Source: Paenibacillus mesophilus
GTDB lineage: Bacteria > Bacillota > Bacilli > Paenibacillales > NBRC-103111
Direction: 5' to 3'
Assembly: GCF_005938385.1 (NCBI RefSeq)
Contig: NZ_VCRA01000005.1
Span: forward strand, 372,001 to 436,000
Length of the DNA: 64,000 nucleotides
Numbering within the stretch: position 1 is the first letter of the stretch; each line of letters begins with the position of its first letter. The notes beneath the pieces are model-generated. The model had not been told where the DNA came from. It saw nothing but the letters and a program-made list of their open reading frames with translations, and ran no database searches. A program made the translations under genes and the position numbers. Of the stretch, positions 34,567 through 42,788 are shown piece by piece.

Positions 34567-34623
34567 ATTATAAGTTCAAAGCACGAATTGCGCCATTCCT
34601 TTTGAGACCGGCAAACGCTTACA
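34567..34623 (-). promoter_or_regulatory. Esterase promoter -10 and cre-like site
   Basis: TATAAT (34567-34572, minus strand) lies 36 nt before the ATG with no clear -35. TGTAAGCGTTTGCC (34610-34623) agrees with the CcpA cre consensus at 12 of 14 positions and lies at about -50, where cre sites often activate. Confidence 0.45.
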
Positions 34624-34642
34624 AGTAGCAGCTTGCAACATT

Positions 34643-35074
34643 TTATTTATAGCCGACGGTCAAATCGGCAACCGTACGCTGCTCCAATTCGAAAAGGACC
34701 CGCTTCTGCCATTCCCCGGCAAACTTCGTAAAGTAACACTGCATTTCTTTGCCGAACAATCCGTCCGAGGTTGAATCGAGCAGCGCCTGGGAAAGCGGTT
34801 CCGGCAGCTGAAGCGCCCGGTATACGTCGGCAAACGTGATTTGGTCGGCCGGTTTGGCGAGTAAATAGCCTCCGTCGCGCCCTTCCTTGGCCACAACCAG
34901 ATTAAACTTGGCCAATTGTGCCATAATGCGACGCAGCAGCGTCGCCTGCGACTCCATTTTGACGGCGATTTCGCAGCTCGGGCATACACCGTTATGAATC
35001 GCCAGAATGGCCAAGGACTGCAACGCGTACCCGAACCATTTCGCATTTGGAGCTTCTTTTCTAGTCGTCTCCAT
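34643..35074 (-). CDS. Rrf2-family transcriptional regulator
   Basis: 143 residues. The winged helix of Rrf2 is seen in SLAILAIHNG, SQATLLRRIMAQLAKFNLVVAKEGRDGGYLLAKPADQITFADVYRAL. Two cysteines in GVCPSC and a third near the C-terminus (MQCYF) could bind a metal or cluster or sense electrophiles, as in NsrR/IscR and SaiR-like relatives, but their spacing is not the classical C-x5-C-x6-C. GAGGGGGTG lies before the ATG at 35074. It lies behind the nitroreductase gene and a terminator, and may control it. Confidence 0.87.
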   Translation of the reverse strand: METTRKEAPNAKWFGYALQSLAILAIHNGVCPSCEIAVKMESQATLLRRIMAQLAKFNLVVAKEGRDGGYLLAKPADQITFADVYRALQLPEPLSQALLDSTSDGLFGKEMQCYFTKFAGEWQKRVLFELEQRTVADLTVGYK

Positions 35075-35138
35075 CTCTGCCACCCCCTCTTCCCTATATT
35101 GCCTTTTTTCCGACATATTTGCAATCATCATCCGTGCC

Positions 35139-35173
35139 AAAAAAAAGAAACGGAAGTCTGATGCTTCCGTTTC
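35139..35173 (-). terminator. Intrinsic terminator after the nitroreductase gene
   Basis: GAAACGGAAG pairs with CTTCCGTTTC over a 7-nt loop; the minus strand continues with eight T. Confidence 0.87.
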
Positions 35174-35206
35174 CCCATAGAGTACCGCGCCGGCGAGCCG
35201 GTATGA

Positions 35207-35878
35207 TTATGCCCGGGTTTCGAACGAATCCCAGAATACGACTTCCGACAAAGGCAAACGAGTCGTCGGGTGTCCTTCCTTCGCCGCTTTGCCAAGCGCG
35301 ATCAGCATGACCGGCACCCAGCGCTGCGGTACGTCGAAAGCTTCCATAAACTTATTCGCGTCATATCCGCCCATCGGAACCGTATCGTAGCCCTTCGCTT
35401 TGGCCGCAAGCATAAGCTGCATCGATACAAGTCCGCCGTCCACAAGCGAGATGCTTTTCAATTTATCTTCGCCGAGCGAGCTGTAAGTCTGCACGGAGCG
35501 CTTTACGAAATCCGCTTTGACCATCTCAGGCATATACCCCGCCGCTACCGCGCTGCTGTAAATTTGTTCGGCTTTCTCGTACCCCATCGGATCGGCGAAT
35601 ACGGCGATGACGGCGGACGCTTCGACTACTTGCTGCTGGTTGTAGGCGATCGGCAGCAGCTTCCGCTTGAGCTCGGCGTCCTGCAGCACGAGGAATCGCC
35701 ATGGCTGCAGGTTCGACGAGGATGGGGCCAGTATCGCCGTCTCCAAGATGTCCTGCAGCTCCTCCTGCGGAATTCGCCATTCCGGATCATACGATCTAAC
35801 CGATCGGCGTTGTTTGGCTACCGCCAAGAAGCTTTGCTCCTCATTTGTTTGCACATTGTTTTGAACTTCTGTCGTCAT
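35207..35878 (-). CDS. Nitroreductase-family FMN oxidoreductase
   Basis: 223 residues. AKQRRSVRSYDP (FMN phosphate), LAPSSSNLQPWRFLV (FMN ring) and the late GYDTVPMGGYD and KAAKEGHP are family hallmarks. Members reduce quinones, nitroaromatics or chromate with NAD(P)H and often respond to electrophile stress. Close in kind to B. subtilis YdgI/YodC. GGAGG lies 9-10 nt before ATG. The transcript probably starts near 36093, leaving an unusually long leader of about 215 nt. Confidence 0.92.
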   Translation of the reverse strand: MTTEVQNNVQTNEEQSFLAVAKQRRSVRSYDPEWRIPQEELQDILETAILAPSSSNLQPWRFLVLQDAELKRKLLPIAYNQQQVVEASAVIAVFADPMGYEKAEQIYSSAVAAGYMPEMVKADFVKRSVQTYSSLGEDKLKSISLVDGGLVSMQLMLAAKAKGYDTVPMGGYDANKFMEAFDVPQRWVPVMLIALGKAAKEGHPTTRLPLSEVVFWDSFETRA

Positions 35879-36078
35879 CTTCTCATTCCTCCAATGGGAT
35901 TATTCGTTACAGTTGATCCGCGAAATGCCCTCGAACTATTACTATGCGGAATTACACACAGTATCGGGTAGATCATCCCTGCTCATGAGATGGAGAACGA
36001 ACCTATCTCCTTTTCACCCCGGGACTCCGGTTTGATTATTTACTGCAGGATTGACTTTTCTGCAATACGCTCTCTTTT
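35879..36078 (-). other. Long untranslated leader of the nitroreductase gene
   Basis: No gene of useful length; a 14-codon frame (MSRDDLPDTVCNSA) lies in it without a convincing Shine-Dalgarno. GGAGA and TCTCC, nested with GAGAT and ATCTC, give alternative hairpins near 35986-36010. Known riboswitch or T-box features are not visible. Confidence 0.4.
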
Positions 36079-36128
36079 TACTGTATAATTAATATGCACA
36101 GTATATGTCGAAACTGTTCCTTTGTCAA
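36079..36128 (-). promoter_or_regulatory. Nitroreductase promoter with overlapping operator
   Basis: Minus strand: TTGACA (36123-36128), 17-nt spacer, TATACT (36100-36105). The inverted repeat TACTGT-N13-ACAGTA (36079-36103) overlaps the -10 and start region, the place for a repressor such as the nearby Rrf2 protein or a YodB-like regulator. Confidence 0.75.
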
Positions 36129-36204
36129 CCACAGTATTTGCACGACTATCGGATTCACATGGTCCGTCGCTTTTGTCTTTATGTCGTCGCGTAACGGAAT
36201 CCAA

Positions 36205-36233
36205 TTGCCGCACCTGTATTTAGCCTGTACAAT
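36205..36233 (+). promoter_or_regulatory. Promoter of the amidohydrolase gene
   Basis: TTGCCG, 17-nt spacer, TACAAT; 42 nt before the ATG. It diverges from the nitroreductase promoter about 75 bp away. Confidence 0.7.
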
Positions 36234-36275
36234 ATGGTAGGAAAACTATTATAAGATAAAGCGAGGTTTCGGCAC

Positions 36276-37142
36276 ATGATCATCGATTGCCACAACCACC
36301 CGGACTGGTACGGCTATAACGTCACCCGCTATTTGGACAACATGAAGCAGTACAACATCGACAAAACTTGGCTGCTCAGCTGGGAATGTCCGGATGACGA
36401 GTATAACCCGTCCTATAAGAAAAGCATTCCCGACGCCGGTTTGCCGGACGGACCTATCTCCTTCCGCCGCTGCGTGTCCTATGCCGAGCAATATCCGGAC
36501 AAATTCATTCTCGGATACGCGCCCGATCCGCGCCGGCCCGACGCAATCGACAAGCTGGACCACGCCATCAAGCTTTACGGCGTCAGGGTGTACGGCGAAA
36601 TCAAGCTGAGGATGATGTACGACAATCCGGACGCAATCCGGTTATTCCGCTTCTGCGGCGAGAAGGGCTTGCCCGTAACGGTTCACATCGATTACGAATT
36701 TTCTACCGGCTCCAAGTACCCTCGACCCAACTGGTGGTACGGAGGAGGCATCGAATCGTTCGAACGCGCGGTCAAAGCTTGCCCCGAAACGATATTCCTC
36801 GGACATGCCCCCGGCTTTTGGGCGCATATTTCGGGCGACGACCAGTACGATAAAGCCGCCTACCCTACAGGCAAAGTGCAACCGGGCGGCAAAATAACGG
36901 AAATGTTGAACCGTTATCCGAACCTGTACTGCGATATTTCGGCCGGTTCCGGCGCCAATGCGTTCAAGCGCGATCCGGAATTTGCCAAATCGTTCCTGCT
37001 TGAATTCCAGGATCGTATATTGTACGGACGCGATTATTTCGACAATGTCCATCAGGAAGTGTTGAATTCGCTCGGACTTCCGGAGGACGTACTGACCAAA
37101 ATATACTCGGGCAACGCCTTGAAGCTTGTTCCGCTATCCTGA
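36276..37142 (+). CDS. Amidohydrolase-2-type hydrolase/decarboxylase
   Basis: 288 residues. MIIDCHNHPDW opens with the HxH metal pair; VTVHIDYE, FLGHAPGFWAH and RILYGRDYFDN give the barrel histidines and the catalytic aspartate. It is longer than the amidohydrolase in the catabolic island and only distantly similar. A tryptophan- and tyrosine-rich insert (PRPNWWYGGG) may shape an aromatic substrate pocket. CGAGG lies about 10 nt before ATG. Monocistronic with its own promoter. Confidence 0.85.
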   Translation: MIIDCHNHPDWYGYNVTRYLDNMKQYNIDKTWLLSWECPDDEYNPSYKKSIPDAGLPDGPISFRRCVSYAEQYPDKFILGYAPDPRRPDAIDKLDHAIKLYGVRVYGEIKLRMMYDNPDAIRLFRFCGEKGLPVTVHIDYEFSTGSKYPRPNWWYGGGIESFERAVKACPETIFLGHAPGFWAHISGDDQYDKAAYPTGKVQPGGKITEMLNRYPNLYCDISAGSGANAFKRDPEFAKSFLLEFQDRILYGRDYFDNVHQEVLNSLGLPEDVLTKIYSGNALKLVPLS

Positions 37143-37157
37143 TACAATGAATGGTAG

Positions 37158-37201
37158 CCGGGCTCTCGTCGTTACGAGATTCGTTGCTCGCGGGAGCCCG
37201 G
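37158..37201 (+). terminator. GC-rich hairpin after the amidohydrolase gene
   Basis: CCGGGCTC pairs with GAGCCCGG over a 28-nt loop. There is no T-run, so termination is uncertain. Confidence 0.35.
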
Positions 37202-37230
37202 AATCAGGTTAAAGGAGCGTTTTACACCCG

Positions 37231-38190
37231 ATGCCTAACATATGGACTCACTTTCTGTTCGGCCGCGAGCTCGCGGGCAAGATCGGACTTCAAGAAGTGT
37301 CGGCTACTCCGGAGCTTCTGCGCATTTATCAATTCGGATGCCAGGGTCCGGACTTTTTGTTTTATCACCGTTTCCTGCCGTGGCAAACCGGCATCGGAAT
37401 GCCCAAGCTGGGCGGAGCGATGCACAGCGGCAAGTGCGGGCCGTTCATGCTCGATTTGCTGGATCATGTGAAGGGCAAGCCGCTTCATTCGGCGGAAACG
37501 GTTTATGCGCTCGGTTTTTTGACCCATCATATTTTGGACCGGAATGCTCATCCGTACGTGTTTTACTTATCGGGCTTCAAGAAATGGAACCATCAGCGGT
37601 TCGAGATCATCCTTGATACGTTGGTCGCACGCAAGCTGCTCGGCATCGAGACGTGGATCACTCCCGTGTGGAAGGAACTGTACGCCGGAGACCGGCTGCC
37701 CGGCAATATGGCTTCCGTCTTTGATCAGCTCGCCCGCTCCCATTATCCCGACATCGCTTCGAGCTTCGGCACCGGCGATTGGGACGATGCATACCGTGAC
37801 ATGATTCGCGCGCAGAGGCTGTTTCACGATCCGAGCGGGCTGAAGCGAACGATCACCTTCGGCAAAATAGAGCCTTTCGTCTTCAAGAAAAAAGTTCCCG
37901 CCCTTGACTTTCTGAACGAGTCCCGGAAAGAGTGGCGGCACCCGTCCATTCCGGAAGAACGCCATAACGAGAGCTTCTGGGATTTGTGGAACCAGGCAAT
38001 GGATGACGGAGAACAAGTGATGGCAGCGGCGCTCCGCTATATTTCCGAGGAATATGCCGCACGCTCTCAAACCGCCGCTGCGAACGACACGAGGCAAGCG
38101 TTGGAGGATTGTCTCGGGGACATCTCTTATGAAACCGGCAAACCGTGTGCCGACGGCTGGAAAATCGTGCATGCCGAACCGATGATATGA
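37231..38190 (+). CDS. Zinc-dependent phospholipase C-like protein
   Basis: 319 residues. Family marks are the MPNIWTHFLFG start (the Trp and His ligate zinc in PLC), QGPDFLFYHRFLPW, GAMHSGKCGPFM and GFLTHHILDRNAHPYVFYLSG with clustered His and Asp. Unlike secreted PLC it has no signal peptide and starts at what would be the mature N-terminus, as usual for this Bacillales subgroup. AAAGGAG lies upstream. A good terminator follows. Confidence 0.87.
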   Translation: MPNIWTHFLFGRELAGKIGLQEVSATPELLRIYQFGCQGPDFLFYHRFLPWQTGIGMPKLGGAMHSGKCGPFMLDLLDHVKGKPLHSAETVYALGFLTHHILDRNAHPYVFYLSGFKKWNHQRFEIILDTLVARKLLGIETWITPVWKELYAGDRLPGNMASVFDQLARSHYPDIASSFGTGDWDDAYRDMIRAQRLFHDPSGLKRTITFGKIEPFVFKKKVPALDFLNESRKEWRHPSIPEERHNESFWDLWNQAMDDGEQVMAAALRYISEEYAARSQTAAANDTRQALEDCLGDISYETGKPCADGWKIVHAEPMI

Positions 38191-38202
38191 GACCAACTTC
38201 AG

Positions 38203-38240
38203 ACGTTATCGAGAGCCTGTCTCCCGGTAACGTTTTTTTG
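38203..38240 (+). terminator. Intrinsic terminator after the phospholipase gene
   Basis: ACGTTA pairs with TAACGT; the stem continues with CG and GAG pairs across two mismatches. Seven T follow. Confidence 0.82.
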
Positions 38241-38307
38241 TTTTGAATAGAATTCGGTAGCTTCGGTAAAAATCACCTTATCGCCGTAATAAAAGGAGAG
38301 TAGCTCC

Positions 38308-38982
38308 ATGTTCCATGATCGAATACATGATTCGTCCGAATACGCGCTGTTCAGCCACTCGATCCCTTTTGGACATAATAAGGTGCTGCAATTGACGGTT
38401 ATTGCATTCACGCTGTTTTGGGGACTACTCGCGATATGGCCGACCGACCGGTCGCTGTGGCTTGTGGAGAACATTCTAGTCGCCGGACTGGTAATCGTAC
38501 TCGTCTGGACGTATAGAACGTTCCAGTTTTCCAATTTTTCGTATATTTTGATCGCCCTGTTCCTTTGCTTCCATACTTACGCGACCCATTATTCTTATCA
38601 GCATACGCCGATCGATACGTGGCTGAAAGCGACGTTTCATACGAAACGCAGCTATTATGACCGGGTCGTCCATTTTGCCTTCGGCTTGCTCGGAGCCTAT
38701 CCGCTCCGCGAGCTTTTGACGCGGCTCGTCTTGCTGCGCGGCTTTTTGTCATACGCCATTCCGGCCGCGGTCATATTAAACTTCAGCGCTTTTTTCGAAA
38801 TCGTGGAGATGGCGGCGGCCAGCCTGGCCGGTCAAGGGCAGAACAGCGAGCAATTTATCGGCATGCAGGGGGACTTGTTCGACACGCAGAAAGATATGAT
38901 GCTCGGATTCATCGGAGCGGTATTGTCGATGGGGCTGTTGGTATGGATCGTGTGGCGTGAGGAAAACAAAGCTCATCCATAA
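38308..38982 (+). CDS. DUF2238/YjdF-like membrane protein
   Basis: 224 residues, about six membrane segments. The family's conserved loop is present: YATHYSYQHTPID..., KRSYYDRVVHFAFGLL with Tyr-Asp-Arg and His, then FEIVEMAAA and a GMQGDLFDTQKDMMLGFIG region. Proteins of this type (E. coli YjdF) have no established function. AAAAGGAG lies 8 nt before ATG. Flanked by terminators, so monocistronic. Confidence 0.85.
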   Translation: MFHDRIHDSSEYALFSHSIPFGHNKVLQLTVIAFTLFWGLLAIWPTDRSLWLVENILVAGLVIVLVWTYRTFQFSNFSYILIALFLCFHTYATHYSYQHTPIDTWLKATFHTKRSYYDRVVHFAFGLLGAYPLRELLTRLVLLRGFLSYAIPAAVILNFSAFFEIVEMAAASLAGQGQNSEQFIGMQGDLFDTQKDMMLGFIGAVLSMGLLVWIVWREENKAHP

Positions 38983-39001
38983 GCTAGCGACATAGATGCA
39001 C

Positions 39002-39047
39002 AAAAAAAAGCCGCTGTCCCTGCGCGATAAGGAACAACGGCCTTTTT
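39002..39047. terminator. Bidirectional intrinsic terminator
   Basis: AAAAAAGCCG pairs with CGGCCTTTTT and the stem continues imperfectly (TGT/ACA, CC/GG). A-run on one side and T-run on the other serve both convergent genes. Confidence 0.8.
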
Positions 39048-39054
39048 AATGTTC

Positions 39055-40326
39055 TTAGGCTTGGGCCGCTTCCGCTTCCGCAGCCCCTTTCTGCAAATTG
39101 ACTTTGGCCAGCAGCGCGATCCCGACAATGAAAAATACGACGAGGGCCAAAATACCGAGACGGCTTGAACCTGTCGCAAGTCCAACTACCGAGAAGACGA
39201 ACGGCCCGACGATCGCCGAGAACTTGCTGGATACGCTCAAGAAACCGAAAAATTCGGCCGGACGATCGGCGGGAACGAGACGGCTGTAGATTGACCGGGC
39301 AATCGATTGGCTGCCTCCCTGAACCATCCCTACGACAAAGGCCAGCGCATAAAACTGCCAGGTTTCCGTCATGAAATAGCCGAAAATAACAATGAGCACA
39401 TAGATGCTGAGCGAAATGTATAACGATAGCTTCGAACCGAGCCGCTCGGCGATTTTACCGAACAGCAGCGTGAACGGAATGCCGACGAACTGCGTGATGA
39501 CAAGAGCGGCTATCAAATGGGACGTGCCCAGACCGATTTCTTTGCCGTAGATCGTCGCCATCGTAATGATCGTGCTGATTCCGTCGTTGAAAAACCAGTA
39601 AGCGATCAAATATTTAAGCAGCTCCGGATATCGCGTAATGCGCTTGAACGTGTTCCATATGCGGGAGAAGCCGATTACGGTATACTCCCCGAATTTATGC
39701 CGCGGTCCGTCTTTCCTGTCTTTCACCTTGCGGAACAGCGGAAGCGAGAACAAGTACCACCACAGCGCGACGGATGCGAAAGAGATATAGGTGCCGGTCA
39801 AACTATCGGGCAGCCCGAACCAACCGTACTTTTGGATCAGCAGAAGGTTCAAAACGAGCAGCACGCCTCCGCCGATATAACCGAACGCAAACCCTTTGGA
39901 CGATATGTAATCCCGCTTCTCCGGCTCGACGAGATCGTTCAGTAAAGCATCATAGAAAGCATTTCCTCCGGAAAATCCGATCGTGCCCAGAATGAACAAG
40001 ACCGAGGCCAGCAAATAGTCGCCGTTTCCGACAAATACGAAGCACAGAGAAGCCAAAATACCCAAGTACGAAAAAAGCCGCAGAAACAAAACTTTAAACC
40101 CCGAGTAATCCGCAATCGCTCCCAAAATCGGCGTCAGCACGGCGACGATCAGCATCGCGACCGACTGCGTCATCCCCCAGTACGATGTGGCCATCTGCTC
40201 GTTCGGCAGCGTCGAAGCCGCAACATCGCTATAAAATATCGGCAGCACCGCAGCCATCATCGTCGTGGCGAATGCGGAGTTGGCCCAATCGTACATAACC
40301 CATGCCCGAACCGTCTGTCGATCCAT
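39055..40326 (-). CDS. UMF1-family MFS transporter
   Basis: 423 residues with twelve predicted membrane segments. The start TVRAWVMYDWANSAFATTMMAAVLPIFY and the loop GNAFYDALLNDLVEPEKRDYISSKGFAFGYIGGG are characteristic of the UMF1 (Atg22-like) group. Substrate unknown; eukaryotic relatives export amino acids from vacuoles. The Ala/Glu-rich tail is ordinary for cytosolic ends. AAAGGGGG lies before ATG; an extended -10 (TGGTACAAT) is near 40380-40388. Confidence 0.9.
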   Translation of the reverse strand: MDRQTVRAWVMYDWANSAFATTMMAAVLPIFYSDVAASTLPNEQMATSYWGMTQSVAMLIVAVLTPILGAIADYSGFKVLFLRLFSYLGILASLCFVFVGNGDYLLASVLFILGTIGFSGGNAFYDALLNDLVEPEKRDYISSKGFAFGYIGGGVLLVLNLLLIQKYGWFGLPDSLTGTYISFASVALWWYLFSLPLFRKVKDRKDGPRHKFGEYTVIGFSRIWNTFKRITRYPELLKYLIAYWFFNDGISTIITMATIYGKEIGLGTSHLIAALVITQFVGIPFTLLFGKIAERLGSKLSLYISLSIYVLIVIFGYFMTETWQFYALAFVVGMVQGGSQSIARSIYSRLVPADRPAEFFGFLSVSSKFSAIVGPFVFSVVGLATGSSRLGILALVVFFIVGIALLAKVNLQKGAAEAEAAQA

Positions 40327-40487
40327 GGGAGCCCCCCTTTCCGAATGTCGGCCGCGTGCGAGCGCGGCGATCCATCAACATTGTACCACCGCATAAGGAG
40401 AATCGACTACGTTTTTTTGCCGGGACGATCGCATAACAATTAAGTGCTAGGTCTGGGCACCCACACATTCCACTTCTAGACGGTAAT

Positions 40488-40496
40488 CATATACTA
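40488..40496 (+). promoter_or_regulatory. Possible sigma-K type -10 before the CotD gene
   Basis: CATATACTA fits the CATAnnnTA form of sigma-K promoters, 37 nt before the ATG. The -35 (AC-type) is not clear at the right distance, so this is tentative. Confidence 0.35.
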
Positions 40497-40532
40497 TCCC
40501 ATTCCCCGACATAAAGGAGATGAATAAAGAAA

Positions 40533-40757
40533 ATGGCGTACTGTCCAAAACCGATATGCCCTGCTAGCAATGTGGTCGACCCGCCCAAAGTCATTTACAA
40601 AGATTATTACCATCCCCAAATCGTAAACGTGATCCATCCCATCGAAATCGTGAACCGGCACCATTGCGTTCCCGTACCGCGGCACGTATATTGCTACTCC
40701 CAAAGAGACGAGTACCCTACGCCGACACCGTATGTCCCTTATCGTCGCGGACGCTGA
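40533..40757 (+). CDS. cotD: CotD-family spore coat protein
   Basis: 74 residues, rich in His, Pro, Tyr and Val: CPKPICPASNVVDPP then VIHPIEIVNRHHCVPVPRHVY and a Tyr/Pro/Arg tail. The repeated IHPIxIVNxHH block is the CotD family core; CotD is an inner-coat protein made under sigma-K. AAAGGAG lies upstream with long spacing. A strong terminator follows at once. This is one of the better indications that the organism forms endospores. Confidence 0.8.
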   Translation: MAYCPKPICPASNVVDPPKVIYKDYYHPQIVNVIHPIEIVNRHHCVPVPRHVYCYSQRDEYPTPTPYVPYRRGR

Positions 40758-40794
40758 TTGAACCGGAAACTTCCCCGCGGCCAACGTTCTCGCG

Positions 40795-40842
40795 AAAAAA
40801 AAGATGACCCGGAAACAGCGCAATCCGGGGCATCTTTTTTTA
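40795..40842. terminator. Bidirectional intrinsic terminator
   Basis: AAAAAGATGACCCGG pairs with CCGGGGCATCTTTTT with one mismatch, flanked by A- and T-runs. It serves both cotD and the convergent acyl-CoA ligase gene. Confidence 0.9.
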
Positions 40843-42510
40843 CTGGCCTTCTTCCCTCAGCTCTCTTCTGAGCACTTTGCCGATCATCGTCTTCGGAAGC
40901 GATTCCCTGAATTCGTATATTCTCGGCACTTTATAGGAAGCGAGCTTGGAACGGCAGTGCGTATCGAGCTCGGTTTCGGTTACGCCCGCGCCGGCCTTCC
41001 GCACGACGAAAGCTTTTACCGTCTCCCCTCGATATTCGTCCGGAACGCCGATCACCGCCGCCTCCTGAACGTCGGGATGCTCGAACAGCACCTCCTCTAC
41101 CTCCCGCGGGAAAATGTTATAACCGCCCGCGATAATCATATCTTTTTTCCTGTCCACGATATGAAAGAAGCCGTCCTCGTCCATGAAAGCCATATCCCCG
41201 GTATGAATCCATCCGTCGATCAAAGTTTTCGAGGTCTCCGCCGGATTGTTCCAATACCCCTTCATCACTTGAGGTCCGCGAATGAGCAGTTCGCCGATCT
41301 GTCCGTTCGGTACTTCTTCGCCGCTCTCCGGATCGATAATTTTGCAATCGGTGTCCGGCCAAGGCAGTCCGATGCTCCCGGTTTTGCGCACTCCCCAGAT
41401 CGGATTCGCATGCGTAACCGGCGAACATTCCGACAACCCGTAACCTTCGACGAGACGTCCGCCGGTCAACCTCTCGAACTGCTGCTGAACTTCCAGCGGC
41501 AGCGGCGCAGAGCCGCTGATACAGCACCGGATCGAGGAAACCCGGTATTTTACGGCCGATTTGGGGTGATGGTTGATGGCGATATACATCGTCGGCGCTC
41601 CCGGGAAAATAGTCGGCTTCTCGTGATGAATCGTTTTCAGCAGCATCTCGATTTCGAACTTCGGAACGAGCAGGATGTTCGCGCCGATGGACAACCCGAA
41701 ATTCATGCAAACGGTCATCCCGTACACATGAAATAGCGGTACGGCAGCAAGCACGGTCTCCTGCCCCTGCTCGGTCTTATACAGCCATGCTCCGCACTGA
41801 CGCACATTCGCCATCAGGTTCGCATGCGTCAGCATGACCCCTTTCGGCGTTCCCGTCGTTCCGCCCGTATACTGAAGGACGGCGACATCCTCGTCCGGAT
41901 CGGCATCCAGCCTTGCGGGTGCGGGATCTGCCGAACGAAGCAGACGATGAAATACATACAGCCGCTCCGCTTCCGAATCGTATTTCGGCAAAGGCGAGCC
42001 TTTCCGTTTCTGCACAATCGGATACAGCGCTTTCTTCAAGGCCGGCAGCTCGTCGCGAATGCTTGTGACGATAATGCGCTTCAATCCGGACTTCTCGCGG
42101 ATATTGCGGATTCTGGGCAGCAGCAGGTCCAGGCAAACGATCGTCTCGGCTCCGGAATCCGTCAAGTGCCTCAGCAGCTCCCGCTCGACATGAAGCGGAT
42201 TCAGTTGAACGACGATGCAGCCGGCAAACAACACGCCGTAGTAGCTGACGATATACTGAGGCATGTTGGGCAGTAGCAGCGCAACCCGGTCCCCCTTGGA
42301 GATCCCGAGACGCTTCAGTGCGTCGGCAAATTGAAACGATTGGCGGAGTAAATCCTTGTACTTTATCGTCTTGCCGAAAAAAGTAACGGCGGTTCGTTCC
42401 GGAAACCGCTCCGCCGCTTCAATCAACAGGTTTGTAAGCGGAACGGACGGATAATCGAGCGCAGACGGCACTTCTTGCGGGTAATAGCTATGCCACGGTC
42501 GCCGATCCAT
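40840..42510 (-). CDS. Long-chain acyl-CoA ligase (AMP-forming)
   Basis: 556 residues, as for LcfA/FadD. The P-loop YTGGTTGTPKGVM (near 217), the adenylation motifs VEGYGLSECSP and GWIHTGDMAFMDEDGFFHIVDRKKD, and the C-terminal catalytic lysine in LPKTMIGKVLRRELR are present. It activates fatty acids to acyl-CoA, the step feeding the fad operon 12 kb away. AAGGAAGG lies upstream of ATG. Monocistronic. Confidence 0.93.
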   Translation of the reverse strand: MDRRPWHSYYPQEVPSALDYPSVPLTNLLIEAAERFPERTAVTFFGKTIKYKDLLRQSFQFADALKRLGISKGDRVALLLPNMPQYIVSYYGVLFAGCIVVQLNPLHVERELLRHLTDSGAETIVCLDLLLPRIRNIREKSGLKRIIVTSIRDELPALKKALYPIVQKRKGSPLPKYDSEAERLYVFHRLLRSADPAPARLDADPDEDVAVLQYTGGTTGTPKGVMLTHANLMANVRQCGAWLYKTEQGQETVLAAVPLFHVYGMTVCMNFGLSIGANILLVPKFEIEMLLKTIHHEKPTIFPGAPTMYIAINHHPKSAVKYRVSSIRCCISGSAPLPLEVQQQFERLTGGRLVEGYGLSECSPVTHANPIWGVRKTGSIGLPWPDTDCKIIDPESGEEVPNGQIGELLIRGPQVMKGYWNNPAETSKTLIDGWIHTGDMAFMDEDGFFHIVDRKKDMIIAGGYNIFPREVEEVLFEHPDVQEAAVIGVPDEYRGETVKAFVVRKAGAGVTETELDTHCRSKLASYKVPRIYEFRESLPKTMIGKVLRRELREEGQ

Positions 42511-42788
42511 GAATCATCCACCTTCCTTTGCGCAGCTTCGCAATACGCGCGGTTAGTTAATGATATGGGGCGATGCCTGTTCAACATGACGAGAACTGTC
42601 GAGGATGCCGATATGCCGGAAAAGACAAAATACGACCAAATACGAGTAAAAATATCGAAACAAGTCGAAAAAAGATAACAAAATTGCATCTTTTCGGCTA
42701 TAATGGGGGTAAGCCAGCCGCTTAATCCACACCATTTCCGTTGCGCCGGCACCCTTGCTTGCGACAACCATACACCTGGGGTGTATTC

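Noticed and set aside
35879..36078. T-box or other known riboswitch in the nitroreductase leader
   Set aside because: No T-box sequence, specifier stem or recognised aptamer consensus is visible.
42600..42700. Spo0A boxes upstream of the sensor kinase gene
   Set aside because: The nearest matches (AGTCGAA, TATCGAA) each miss at least one key base of TGTCGAA and could be chance in AT-rich DNA.
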